From contig MU646366.1 in assembly GCA_026770585.1 (NCBI GenBank), positions 954,036 to 982,437 of the forward strand: DNA of 28,402 bases, in the 5' to 3' direction. The notes under the pieces were generated by a model that saw only the letters and a program-made list of their open reading frames with translations, made no database searches and was not told the origin of the DNA. Position 1 is the stretch's first letter. Every line of letters begins with the position of its first letter. A program made the position numbers and the translations under genes. This DNA is from Baffinella frigidus. Taxonomy: Eukaryota > Cryptophyceae > Cryptomonadales > Baffinellaceae. Shown piece by piece: positions 9,780 to 19,469 of the stretch.

Positions 9780-11095
9780 AACCGCAACTTAAGAATTCGT
9801 ACACATAATCTCCCTGAGTTTTCTGAATTGAGTACCAGAGGTTTGACCAAAACTCGCGTTTGGTAAACCCCGTCCGGTACTGCTTTCAGAACACGACGAC
9901 CGAATGACTCTCGCGCAAGGGTTTTCTTATCCCTCAAGTGGCCAGTAGCCTCATGCACCCTACCGTTGGGCCGTAGGACCTGCCTAAAACCTATTGACAG
10001 TCGAATTTGACTGCCTGGCCACTCAAGGGATAGGAGAAATATCCCTGCACGTGGCGAGGCCCCTGGTGGAGAAGTGCGGCTTTCTCCAAGTCTTCTGTGC
10101 AGGCGCACTCTAGAGCCATCATTTTGATTGCCGTTTTGCGACTCAGGGTATCCGTCTAGACCAGTCTGTGCGGTTGATGATTGGATACCACTGTGCGTTA
10201 CGTTGTAGCTGCTGCTGAGTTCTTCTGCACCGGAAGGCTCCATGCTTGAAACAAAGCAGGGCCAGAATACCGAGCCTATCTTTGGGTAAAGCCATAATAC
10301 CCCTTGTGGAATGCACCTGAACCGGTCCTGCAGAGTCTTGCCACGGAAGGGCGAGGTGTCCGCCTATGCTGGGAATCTACAAATCCTAAAGGTCGCACAG
10401 GCAAGTATACCTCGCGCATCAGACGACACAAAAGCCACCAGCAAACCCTCTCAAAATTAGAATCAGTGTTGCGTCGCCGTGTGAGCCTGGGGTCCCTGGA
10501 AGCTACTCTGCCCGCTTGCAGTCCCGGCCAGTTCCAAGCCCCCACAGCTCTACGCTTCGCGCTGCAGGTTCCTGTCCAGCCGCAGCGCTCAGCGACCATC
10601 GTGAGCCACGTCAGTCCTAGTCCAATTCCCATCAGACCGGAAAAGAGTGCTGGAACCGGGGCAAGGAGCTTGCTGAGCGCCCACCGCAGGTCCTGCGCAA
10701 ACACTTGACAGAGAGGCACGGGCATGTTGTCATCGACCTTTACCGCAAAACTGTACATGCCGGCCACGCTCGCCCCCCCACCCGTTTGGGACTCCTGGTC
10801 AAAAAACAAATTTCGTCTACTCCTCGCCAGTGAGGCCAGGGCACCCCCCGCCGCCCATCGAGCGGCAACGCGCCTCGTGCTGCAGCTCCGCCGCCTTCGC
10901 GTAGAGCGCGGCCGCCGTCTGCCCGTACATCAGCTGGAACATCCCGGCGCCCGATTCAGAAATCTGACCCTTGATTTTAACATTGACTTTTAGCCGAGCT
11001 ACAACGGGGGCTGAGATGCTTGGGAGGGGCGCTCCTCCTCCGCTGGGGGCCCAGAGGTCTGCCCGGATGGCACAGAACCGCGCAGGTGTCAGCTG
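9777..11095. repeat. tandem duplication, unit B
   Basis: Second copy of unit A. About 350 bp of extra sequence between about 9844 and 10204 includes a 101-bp hairpin element (9930-10030). A 1-nt indel relative to unit A near 9685/11003 shifts the minus-strand reading frame between the copies. Confidence 0.85.
9930..10030. mobile_element. 101-bp hairpin element, family B, copy 1
   Basis: Ends TCCCTCAAGTGGCCA and TGGCCACTCAAGGGA form near-perfect terminal inverted repeats (two mismatches), flanked by TA on both sides (9928-9929 and 10031-10032). It is the same length as the copy at 20781-20881 and clearly homologous inside. Too short to code for anything, so a MITE. TA target duplications fit the Tc1/mariner-like mode of insertion. 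Confidence 0.7.
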
Positions 11096-11335
11096 CAGAA
11101 CCGCTCGGGCCGGGGGGCGCGGCAGTATTTGGAAGTTCGGCACAGCGACCACGCTGCTATTTTGCGTCATTTGGGAGCAAACAAGCTGCTCGGCTTGGGC
11201 CAGCCGCCCGTCGGAGGCGCGGCGCCGGATAGAGTACAGCGTGGTTCCTGGGACGATTCCAGCTCCGCGGAGTGCGTCTACTGCTGATGCCAATGCTGGT
11301 GGGAAACTCGATAGCGCCACGTCAAGCGAGGCCAT
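10817..11335 (-). CDS. hypothetical protein of 172 residues, partly duplicated
   Basis: Continuous minus-strand ORF from an ATG at 11335 in good context (AAAATGG) to a TAG at 10817. The last 55 codons have almost exclusively G or C at third positions, which supports coding on this strand. The peptide MFQLMYGQTAAALYAKAAEL is followed by a Gly/Cys-rich end. I do not recognise a family and see no signal peptide. A further open stretch in another minus frame (about 10640-10796, conserved in unit A at about 9318-9475) also looks coding (for example MYSFAVKVDDNMPVPLCQVF), but I found no GT-AG intron joining them in phase, so it may be a second exon, a frameshifted remnant or chance. The plus strand is also open across this region, which lowers confidence. 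Confidence 0.4.
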   Translation of the reverse strand: MASLDVALSSFPPALASAVDALRGAGIVPGTTLYSIRRRASDGRLAQAEQLVCSQMTQNSSVVAVPNFQILPRPPARAVLQLTPARFCAIRADLWAPSGGGAPLPSISAPVVARLKVNVKIKGQISESGAGMFQLMYGQTAAALYAKAAELQHEARCRSMGGGGCPGLTGEE

Positions 11336-11362
11336 TTTATTTCAAGCTGGTCCGTCTCTCAG

Positions 11363-14300
11363 CGACACGCCGGCTCTCCCTATCGCGTCGACCGTCCAGT
11401 GTGTCCACGGGAACGAGGTACTCATCTCCGCGCACCCTGCCTCCCCGTTTATCTCTTCCTCTCACCGCGGCATGGTGCTCTCTCTGACAGCCTACGAAGG
11501 TGCCCGGGGGCGATACGAGGCTGAAAACGACTGGGTGCAGGTGGGGGTGCGCAGCCTGGGGACAACGCTGGCAGCATCGGTGCAGCTGACTGTGAGTGGC
11601 GGCGACAACGGACGCGCTGTGGCCACCTGCGTTAAAGACCACTGCCAGGCGCCGAAGCTCAAGTACGCGTGGGATGGGGCATTCAAGGAAGTCAGAGGCG
11701 GGCGAAGGGCTCGGGTGGTGCCCGAGAAGACGATATCAACTGCCTCCCATCCTGGGGAGTACAGGTCTGTGCCTGCACCTGCAAACGTGTGATTGGAACG
11801 TGGTTGTGTAGAGTGGTGCTGGGTGCGGGAAGAGGGCGGAGGTGGGCAGTCGAGCATTCCCCTGCATCACGCACGCCTCCCTCATTTCTCCAACCTGGTT
11901 GACGCACGCGGCAGACGCATTCATAATGTGCAGTCGTCATCAGACACGCTGTCTCCCGAACCTAGCCGCACGATTAGGTGGCTCGCAGGCCGACTAGCCA
12001 CAAGTTGTGCGTGTTGTCGCACGCTGACACCACAATATCCCTCCTTGCCCGGCAGCTGGCCGCGGTGCGAGCGTGGCGCGTGGCGCCCGTCCGCGGGAGG
12101 GGTGGTGACCGTCGCCGCAGAGGGGCCCTACGCCGCCTTCGCCTCTGGTGCCCCCTCCCCGCCCGCCCTCTTCCGAACGCCCTGAGCGCCTGCACTGACT
12201 AACATTAGTGTGCGTCGGCGTTTTGAAATGTGAGGGTGGTCTAGTCTCGCGTGCCTGCTCCCGAGGCGTATCGCCTGCCCACCGCGTCACCGCGTTCGCA
12301 GCAGCTGACGAGGGCGACGCCTGGCGGCAGGGGGGTGCGTGGAGGTGTCGCTCCTGATAGATGCAATGTCGTGGCGCCCCGTGGCGTCCCTGCCCCCGTC
12401 ACTCAACCTCTCCGTCACGTCGGGCTTCGGAGTTGATGGCAAGTTCGGGGTGTACGCGGCCAAGGCGGGGGCAGCTGGGGTGCAGCAGTTGGTGCCGTCG
12501 GCGTTCGGCACTCAGGTTCATTTCCATTGCTGAGGTTCTGCTGGGTCCGGGGTGTTGGAGGTGCAGTCTTGCTGCAGATCTGAGAGCGGTCTTGCTGCAG
12601 ATGTATCCCATCCTAGGTGGGCGGCGCGCTGTGGCAGCTCTGAGAGCTGTTGTCTGGACTATGTTGCTGATAGCTGGTGTCTGGTCTGTGAGGTGTCTGA
12701 TGTATGTTGCGGTAGCTCACAGTCGGCGTACACCTTGCCTTGTTCGCGCGCCTGGCCGCGAGTGGGGGAGTGACCCTGCTTGCTTATGTGCTGCCTCAGC
12801 CTGGCAACCTTACACACACCCCACACACCCCACACGCTCTCACACCAGTCTAAAGTCACGTCCTTCAACAGATCGCGCTAGCAGAAGGGATGATGGCGGT
12901 GACCGCGGCCGTCACCCCTCCGGCATCCTCTCCATCCTCGAAAGCCGGCGGGCTCGTGCCGGTGGTGGTCATCTACCTGAGCATCGGACCAGACACGTGG
13001 GTCGCGTCGGATGCCATCGAGTGCGCCGCGCCGGAGTGCCGCTGCCCCCCTTCGGTACACCCCCTCTCCACCTCGCTCTGTGTTTGCTTCTGGGTCAGGC
13101 AACTGAGACGCGGCACACCGCTCGTCAGCCAAGCGACCCGAATCCGCCATCGGTGCTGGCGTGGATCGTCAGCCAAGCCTCTTGGATGCATCCTGACTGC
13201 TGCCGTGCCGTTGGCAATGCGCACAGCGCCTGCAGTCTCCTCGGAAATGTTCTCGGATGCAGCGAGAGGGTGCCGGCGATGGTGGCCCTGCCGGCTTCAC
13301 CACACATGCGAGACATAGAAACCAGAGGACATTCTAAGCGGGCCGCTGGTGTTCCGGATGGCAGGAGGAGGCGTGCGAAGGGGGCTTCGGCTCCTCTCTC
13401 GCAATGTACGGCGACCTCCTCGCCATCGGCTTCCCGCGCAACTCCTCTGTCTCGCTCTACCGCCAGACGCACGGCCCGCGCGCAGGCGGCGCGTGGATCA
13501 TCGCGTCCGTCCTCGAGGGGAAACCCGCCGCGGGCTTCGGCGCTTCCCTGTCCCTCGGGCAGCACATCCTCGTGGCCGGGGGCCCCGACGCGGCCTCGTC
13601 AGGCGCGCGGGTGTTCTCCGTGCTTCGGAGCGACGCGGGGGGGGGCGCGGGCGCGGCGTTCGGCGCGGAGGTGTTCGACACCTCCACGTCGTGCTGCGCG
13701 CGCGGGCTTGCGTGCTGCGGCGTGAAGGGCATCGGGCGCGCTGTCGCGCAGCTCACGCAGGGCTTCACGGTGCGGGTGATGGTGGGGGATGAGGGGCGCG
13801 ACCAGGTACCCTACAACCCTCCCACACCCTAAACCCTAGACCCTAAACCCAAAACTTTAAACCCCAAACCCTAAACCCTAAACCCTAAACCCCAACCCCT
13901 AAACCCTCAACCCTAGACCCTAGACCCTAGACCCTAGATCTTAGATCCTAGAACCTAGACCCTGGACCCTAAACCCTAGACCCAAAATCCTGAACTCTGA
14001 ACCCTAAACCCTAAACCCTTGTACCCACACCCTAAACCCTAAGGTACCATAACCCCTGAGGTGCCCTAAATCCTAAACCCTAAGCCCTAAGGTACGTGAA
14101 CACTAAACCCTGAACCCTGAATGCACAGGCGCTGCTGCTGGACTGCTCGGTCGAAGCTCTCCTCGATGGCGCCCCGTCTGCCCAGGTCCAACCCCCTCCT
14201 CTCTCACGGTCACACTCCCTCCTCATGGCCGCACAGTCATATGTTCGATACTGCACGCGTCCTTTCCCCAGCCGCGTGCCGCCCAAGACGTGCCGCATCA

Positions 14301-16214
14301 CCTTGCGCTGAGTAAGGTGGTGTCGCATGCGACGCGACGTCTGGCCACCGTGATCGCCTGCGCAGTGGTGTGCCCCTGAACCCTAAAAACCCTAACCCCC
14401 CCGGCGGCTGGTGCAGGTGTGCCGGTTGGTGGCGGGCGTGCGCGCAGACAGCCTGGAGGGTGTGTCAGGCCACCCCAGCCTCTTCGGGTCCAGTCTCGCC
14501 GCCGCGTCCAAGACGCTCATGGTCCGCGCCCACCGTGTTTCATGTCTGCGCTACCTCGCGTTGTTTCTTTCCACCGCGGACTGCGCTGATACGCGGTGTT
14601 TTGTGGCAGCGCGTTCAGGCGCTGACTCGTGCTTTGGTGCGTGCGCCTCGGTTCTCACGCCCAAGATTGTGGTGTGTGGTTTGCGCGCGTGTCGGATGAA
14701 TTGACGGTTGGCATGTTTTCACAGGTCGGGAGCAGCGAGGCGGGGTGCTTCGCGGAAGATGGGGGGCCAGTCGCAGAGTGCGGCGCCGTGTGTTCTCTTC
14801 CCACATGCCCGCCGGGCTTCTGTCTTCTCTACGGTCTGTTTTATCCCCAACCTCGCAGCTTCTGCCAAACTTGCAACTTGCAGGTTTCAGCGCAGCAATT
14901 TCCGCTCTGTGTGCTGCCGCGAGTTGGCGTTGGCCCACGCTCAAACGTTGGCACGGGCTGAGACTATGGTCGGTGGCTTGTGCGCAGATCTGACGACGGT
15001 GCACTACCTCTGCCTCGGGTGCGGCGACTCCGAATCCTGCCCGGGCGGGACCCAGACGTGCGCCATCGAGCAGGCGGGGCTGCTCATGATTGTCGTGGTG
15101 GGCGCGCTGCTCGTGCTGCTCCTCTGCTGCTGCCTGTGCTCGCTCAACGTGCGCCTGATTGCGCTCAATGCCGGCACTGCCGAGGAGGTGCAACCCCCGC
15201 CCTCTCCCCCCCAACCCCCTTCCCCTCCCCATCCCCCCCTTGCACCATCATCGACCATGAAGCCCCATGGCTCCTGGACCCTGAAGTGGCCCTGGAACGA
15301 ACCTGGTCTGCTCCTCTGCGCCGATTGGCGCACGCGGCTGTGCCCCCAGAGGGCCGCCGTGATTCGCGTGGCTATGAGGCGCAGCCATTGCGGCGCGAGG
15401 CTCTGACGCGCGGCGGGGCTGGCGCGCATGCAGGCGTGGGAGACGCTCTTTGCGGTGTGCTGCTGCCTCCCGCTTCGCCGGAACCCGCAGCGCGAGGCGC
15501 TCGGGGGGGCGGCGGGTGAACGTCCGCGCGAGGAGCGCCTCCTTGGAGGTACTGCCCCCACCTTTCCCCCAACCTCGGTACCGCCCTACAGCTCTCTGGG
15601 GGGTTTCACTGCTGGACTGTGCGCGCGTAGGTTTGCGATGGACGGGTGAGGCGCTTGGGACGGGGTGATCGCTGTGTGTGGATGTGGTTCATTTTCGAAA
15701 GTAGACGGGTTACCGGCACGTGGAGACGGGGGGCGTTCACCTCTGTGTGAACCGTGACGTTGGGGCGCGGAGCCTCAACCCCAAAACCTAACCCCTACAC
15801 GCTAAACCCTAAACCCTGAACCCTGAACCCTAAACCCTGAACCCTAAACCCTAAACCCTAAACCCTAAACCCTAAACCCTAAACCCTAAACCCTAAACCC
15901 TGAACCCTAAACAATAAACCCTAAACCCTAAAACCTAAAACTTAAACCCTAAATCCTGAACTCTGAACCCTGAACCTCAAACCCCAACCCCTAAATCCTC
16001 AACCCTAAACCCTAAACCCTGAACCCTAAACCCTGAACCCTAAATCCTAAACCCTACACCCTGAACCCTGAACCCTAAACCCTAAACCCTGAACCCCAAG
16101 CAGACGAGGAGGAAGGCGGCGAAGCATGCGAGGACGCCGCGGCTGAGTCCGAGGACGAGGACTGGTCTGCCAAGGGCTACATCCCCCCATCTGTCCAGGA
16201 GGCGCTGGGCCTTG
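11363..16214 (+). CDS. FG-GAP beta-propeller type I membrane protein (5' end not found; 3' end in the gap)
   Basis: Exons in matching phase: 11363(?)-11764, 12056-12147, 12331-12515, 12872-13054, 13365-13805, 14129-14185, 14417-14521, 14725-14833, 14988-15187, 15434-15548, 16104-16214; about 666 visible residues. FG-GAP blades include FGSSLAMYGDLLAIGFP, FGASLSLGQHILVAGGP, FGVDGKFGVYAAKAG and, across a splice junction, FGSSLAAASKTLM+VGSSEAG, the pattern of the integrin-alpha propeller family. A Cys-rich segment (14725-15076) precedes one transmembrane helix (GLLMIVVVGALLVLLLCCCL, 15077-15145), then basic CSLNVRL and a tail. The last exon before the gap is strongly acidic and ends in phase 1. 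The N-terminus and signal peptide are not visible, because the duplicated block lies immediately upstream. The sequence at 15188-15433 is either an intron or a Pro-rich exon (PPPSPPQPPSPPHPP) followed by a 66-nt intron; both keep frame. Likely a surface receptor or adhesin. It may continue into the RING exons downstream. Confidence 0.65.
13815..14125 (+). repeat. intronic CCCTAAA-type repeat with a CCCTAGA sub-array
   Basis: C-rich degenerate telomere-type array filling the intron between the exons ending at 13805 and starting at 14129. A stretch at about 13910-13945 is locally homogenised to CCCTAGA. Confidence 0.9.
15778..16098 (+). repeat. intronic CCCTAAA-type repeat
   Basis: C-rich telomere-type array with up to nine consecutive perfect units (about 15838-15900). 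It ends six bases before the CAG acceptor of the acidic exon at 16104. Between the donor at 15549 and 15778 there is unique GC-rich sequence without a supported exon. Confidence 0.9.
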
Positions 16215-16301
16215 GTACTCGCCGGGGGAAAGTGCCTCTGGCCGTGCGTGGTGGCGGCGGGAGCGGGGACTGCGGGGGGTTGGTACGCGCCGGGCCGGGG
16301 G

Positions 16302-16821
16302 NNNNNNNNNNNNNNNNNNNNNNNNNNNNNNNNNNNNNNNNNNNNNNNNNNNNNNNNNNNNNNNNNNNNNNNNNNNNNNNNNNNNNNNNNNNNNNNNNNN
16401 NNNNNNNNNNNNNNNNNNNNNNNNNNNNNNNNNNNNNNNNNNNNNNNNNNNNNNNNNNNNNNNNNNNNNNNNNNNNNNNNNNNNNNNNNNNNNNNNNNNN
16501 NNNNNNNNNNNNNNNNNNNNNNNNNNNNNNNNNNNNNNNNNNNNNNNNNNNNNNNNNNNNNNNNNNNNNNNNNNNNNNNNNNNNNNNNNNNNNNNNNNNN
16601 NNNNNNNNNNNNNNNNNNNNNNNNNNNNNNNNNNNNNNNNNNNNNNNNNNNNNNNNNNNNNNNNNNNNNNNNNNNNNNNNNNNNNNNNNNNNNNNNNNNN
16701 NNNNNNNNNNNNNNNNNNNNNNNNNNNNNNNNNNNNNNNNNNNNNNNNNNNNNNNNNNNNNNNNNNNNNNNNNNNNNNNNNNNNNNNNNNNNNNNNNNNN
16801 NNNNNNNNNNNNNNNNNNNNN
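16302..16821. other. assembly gap (520 N)
   Basis: A run of 520 unknown bases. Sequence resuming at 16822 is already inside an open, G/C3-biased reading frame, so the gap hides an exon start and at least one intron of the gene on the plus strand. Confidence 0.99.
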
Positions 16822-17785
16822 CTCAGCCTCGACTACTTCAGGTTTGGCTCCACCACATTCCTGGATGGCTGTGACACCAACAGCATCCCCTGCTGTGAGC
16901 TTCGATTACTTCAGGATGTGCCGCATCCCCGATTTATAGCGTGTTGCTCTGTGGGCAGCCACCGGCTAGTTCCCGCTACCAAAACCCTCAACCCTCAACC
17001 ACCAACCCTCAACCCGAAAACCCGAAAACCTCAACCCTCCACCAACTGACGCCACTGTCGCTTGCTCTGCGCCAAAGGGCCTGACGACTGACGTACGATG
17101 CGGTGTGTTCGCACAGGTGTAAGACGTGTCAGGAGAGAGTGATCGACACGGTGATCGTGCCGTGCGGACACAAGGTCGCGTGCCGCAGGTCGACACCCCA
17201 CTTGCCATCTGCCGACGTTGCCTCGCCTCGTCACTTTCTCACCTTTGCCCTCTCGAGTTTCACACAGCCTTGCCATCTCGAGTCTCACAGCCGTAGCGTG
17301 TCGAGTGTCACTGGCGTGCCCTTTCGAGTCGTGTTGCGACCTGGTGCTGCCTGGTGGCGGCAAAAGTGCTGCCGCCTGCGACACCATGTTCACGGACAAG
17401 GGGAGGGGTGCTGGCGTGGCTCTCACGAGTACCCGTGGTTGGGTTGGGAGACTCACGCGACTCTGCCGAGTGGTCGGTGTGAGGTTGGGACACGGACTGC
17501 CGTGCGCGGGCATGCTTCGTCCATTAGCAGAGAGCGTGTGCGCTCGCGTGACTTTGACGGGTGGCTATGCCGAGCGACCGTTTTGGGGTTGGGAGACTGA
17601 CGCGCGTGGGCTTGGTTGGATTGTTCATGGCGAACAACAAGGAACGTGTGACTAACAGGGAACGTGCGGCTAATAGAGAAGGTGTGACTAATATGGAACG
17701 AGCGCCCAGGTGTGCGAAACGCTTCACGGCGTGCCCCATCTGCGAGAAGCCCGTCACCAAAGTCCAGGCTATCTACCACGTCTAG
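16822..17785 (+). CDS. C-terminal RING-HC finger exons (probable E3 ubiquitin ligase end)
   Basis: Exons 17117-17188 and 17710-17785 (TAG at 17783) join in phase 2 and encode a complete RING-HC: C-x2-C-x11-C-x-H-x3-C-x2-C-x6-C-x2-C, with VPCGHKVAC and CPICEKPVTKVQAIYHV at the extreme C-terminus. This matches the C-terminal RINGs of IAP/MUL1/MDM2-like E3 ligases, where a short tail follows the last zinc ligand. Upstream, 16822-16841 (SLDYFR) has a donor AG|GTTTGG in the phase needed by 17117; an alternative is a longer exon to about 16887. The intron 17189-17709 holds direct repeats. It is on the same strand as the FG-GAP/TM exons with no intervening stop or start visible, so either it is that gene's cytoplasmic end or a separate gene beginning in the gap. 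It should bind E2 enzymes and sit in the cytosol. Confidence 0.7.
16980..17040 (+). repeat. short C-rich CCCTCAA-type repeat in an intron
   Basis: About eight degenerate units (AACCCTCAACC, AACCCGAAAACC) in the same C-rich orientation as the other introns, upstream of the first RING exon. Confidence 0.7.
17641..17702 (+). repeat. 18-bp tandem repeat before the last RING acceptor
   Basis: Three and a half units of 18 bp with the core GGAACGTGTGACTAACAG. Each carries a CTAAC/CTAAT word, which resembles the eukaryotic branch-point consensus CTRAY. They lie within 70 bases upstream of the acceptor at 17709. Confidence 0.6.
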
Positions 17786-17802
17786 CCTCCTCGCGAGAAA
17801 CG

Positions 17803-17842
17803 CCCCATGTAGGAGTAGTCGGAGTGACTTTACACAGTCACG
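17803..17842 (+). repeat. fragment of dispersed repeat R1
   Basis: CCCCATGTAGGAGTAGTC followed by GGAGTGACTTTACACAGTCACG matches the left part of the R1 copies at 20725 and 21152. It lies 18 bases after the RING stop codon. Confidence 0.6.
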
Positions 17843-18161
17843 TAATCTGTAGAGCCCCTGGGCGCCAGACCTCGTGGTCGCCGAGGCCGCTGTCGTCGCT
17901 CGCGCTTGGTCCTGAGGTGGGCCCGCGGTCGCATCGCCTGGCTGGGATCAGTCTTTCCCCCAGAGTAGGCGCGGTGCAGTGGGGTCTTTTAAAAAATCAC
18001 TCAACAACAGTCTCTCAAGTGCTCAACAACAGTCTCAAGGGCATGCTGGCACGCTGCGTGCACTTGCTTCGCACGTGTGCGCCAACCAACGTGCGTGCGC
18101 AAGACGAGCGACCCGATCGGCAACGAAATCGCCTCTCTTCGCCGCACATCGTCAGAAGGTA

Positions 18162-18278
18162 CAGGGGTACCTCGCTCATAACAAACCGCCCCCCCCCTAG
18201 GACCACCATAGGGCCCTGGGCATGTGCCTACTGTAGGGTCCTAGGGGGGGTTGGTTTCTTATGAGCGAGGTACCCCTG
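18162..18278. mobile_element. 117-bp hairpin element, family A, copy 1
   Basis: Terminal inverted repeats CAGGGGTACCTCGCTCATAA and the complement, flanked by TA at 18160-18161 and 18279-18280. The interior is also largely self-complementary (CCCCCCCCTAGGACC against GGTCCTAGGGGGGG), so the whole unit folds into one long hairpin. Non-coding MITE; its TA flanks fit a Tc1/mariner-type transposase acting in trans. Confidence 0.8.
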
Positions 18279-18438
18279 TACTGCAGATGGAAGCGGGTGC
18301 GTGGCGAAGAGGCACGGCTCCTGCCCGGCGCCTGCCAACAAACAGAGAGATACGACGCCTGCAAACAAATAGAGGGATGAAGAGAGAAAGCGAGCGAAAG
18401 AGAGAGAGCTGCAAACAAACACGCGGGGGGGCTCCGAC

Positions 18439-18525
18439 CTGGGCATCACTGAAGAGCCCAGCGGTCTTGCGAATCGTGTTCTGAGATTGTGGGCAAGGCG
18501 TGCAGCAGCGCTTGTTGCATCCTCC
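18439..18525 (-). CDS. probable Cys-rich exon of a minus-strand gene
   Basis: 29 codons in phase 0 at both ends, bounded by GGCAG (18526-18530 on plus) and CAG|GTCGGA. The peptide starts GGCNKRCCTPCPQSQNT and ends AGLFSDAQ. On the minus strand its acceptor directly follows a C-rich CCCTAAA array, as for the secure exons on the plus strand. Pyrimidine-rich acceptors (TTTGTTTGCAG, TTTGTTGGCAG) follow downstream at about 18350-18420, so more exons may exist. Family not recognised. Confidence 0.3.
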
Positions 18526-18633
18526 CTGCCAGGCATCGGCCTTCGGGGTTTAGGGGGGGGTGGGTTTCGGGTCTGGGGTTTGAGGTTTGGGGTTAAGGGT
18601 TTGGGGTTTAGGGTTAAGGGTTAAGGGTTTAGA

Positions 18634-18751
18634 CAGGGGTACCTCGCTCAAAAGAAACTGCCCCCCCCCCTAGGACCACCGTAGGGCCCTAGGCATAGTC
18701 CTACTGTAGGGTCCTAGGGGGGGGCAGTTTCTCATGAGCGAGGTAGTCCTG
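18634..18751. mobile_element. 118-bp hairpin element, family A, copy 2
   Basis: Same ends and interior as copy 1 (CAGGGGTACCTCGCTCA at left, TGAGCGAGGTAGTCCTG at right). It sits inside a TTTAGGG array; the right flank is TAGGG, and the left TA is separated from the end by GA, so the left edge has mutated. Confidence 0.75.
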
Positions 18752-19082
18752 TAGGGTTTTGGGTCTAGAGTTCAGGGTTTACGGTTGACGGTTGACGGTT
18801 GACGGTTTGCGGTTGACGGTTGAGGGTTGAGTGCTGACAGTTTCGGGTTTAGGGTTCAAGTTTTAGGATTTAGGGTTGAGGGTTGGGGATTAGAGGTTCG
18901 GGATTTAGGGTTGAGGGTTGGGGGTTTGGAGCTAGGGTGCAGGATTTGAAGTTTAGAGTTTAAGGTTCAAGATTCAGGGTTTAGGATTTAGTGTTTAGGA
19001 AATAGGGTCTAGGGTTTGAAAGATGGGTTGTAAAGAGAAAGATGGGTTGTAAAGAGATGGGTGGTAAAGAGTGTGGGCATTA

Positions 19083-19245
19083 GGGTTTTGGGTTTAGGGT
19101 TTGGAATTTATGGTTTAGGGTTCATGATAGGGTTTAGGGTTAAGAGTTTTACGGTTTTGGGTAAAGTGGGGATTCGGGTTTTGGGTTTAGGGTTTAGAAT
19201 TTATGGTTTAGGGTTCATGATAGGGTTTAGGATTAAGAGTTTTGT
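19083..19245 (+). repeat. 93-bp tandem duplication within the telomere-like block
   Basis: GAATTTATGGTTTAGGGTTC and its surroundings recur with a period of 93 bp (word starting near 19105 and again near 19198). Confidence 0.7.
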
Positions 19246-19469
19246 GTTTAGGGTGGTGGCGTGATCCCGCCTGAAGGGTTTAGGGTGCAGGGTTCAGGGT
19301 TCAGGGTTCAAGGTTTTTAAAGGTCGCCGGCTGTGTCGCTTGCGGGGGGCTATGGGGCCTAAGGGCTCTGAACTGCTGCAGAAGGGTACTGGCTAGGAGA
19401 TGACCGCGCTGCATATCACGGAGTCCGCGCGTCAGCTGAGTTCTTTACTAAGTAGCAACAGGTCTTCTA

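Noticed and set aside
12361-13725. 454-codon plus-strand open frame over the receptor exons
   Set aside because: It runs in a different frame through exons and introns alike; the FG-GAP motifs lie in the other frames with consistent splice phases.
19330-19460. Minus-strand exon (GHLLASTLLQQFRALRPHS)
   Set aside because: Good-looking acceptor, but no GT donor before the frame runs into repeat and a stop.
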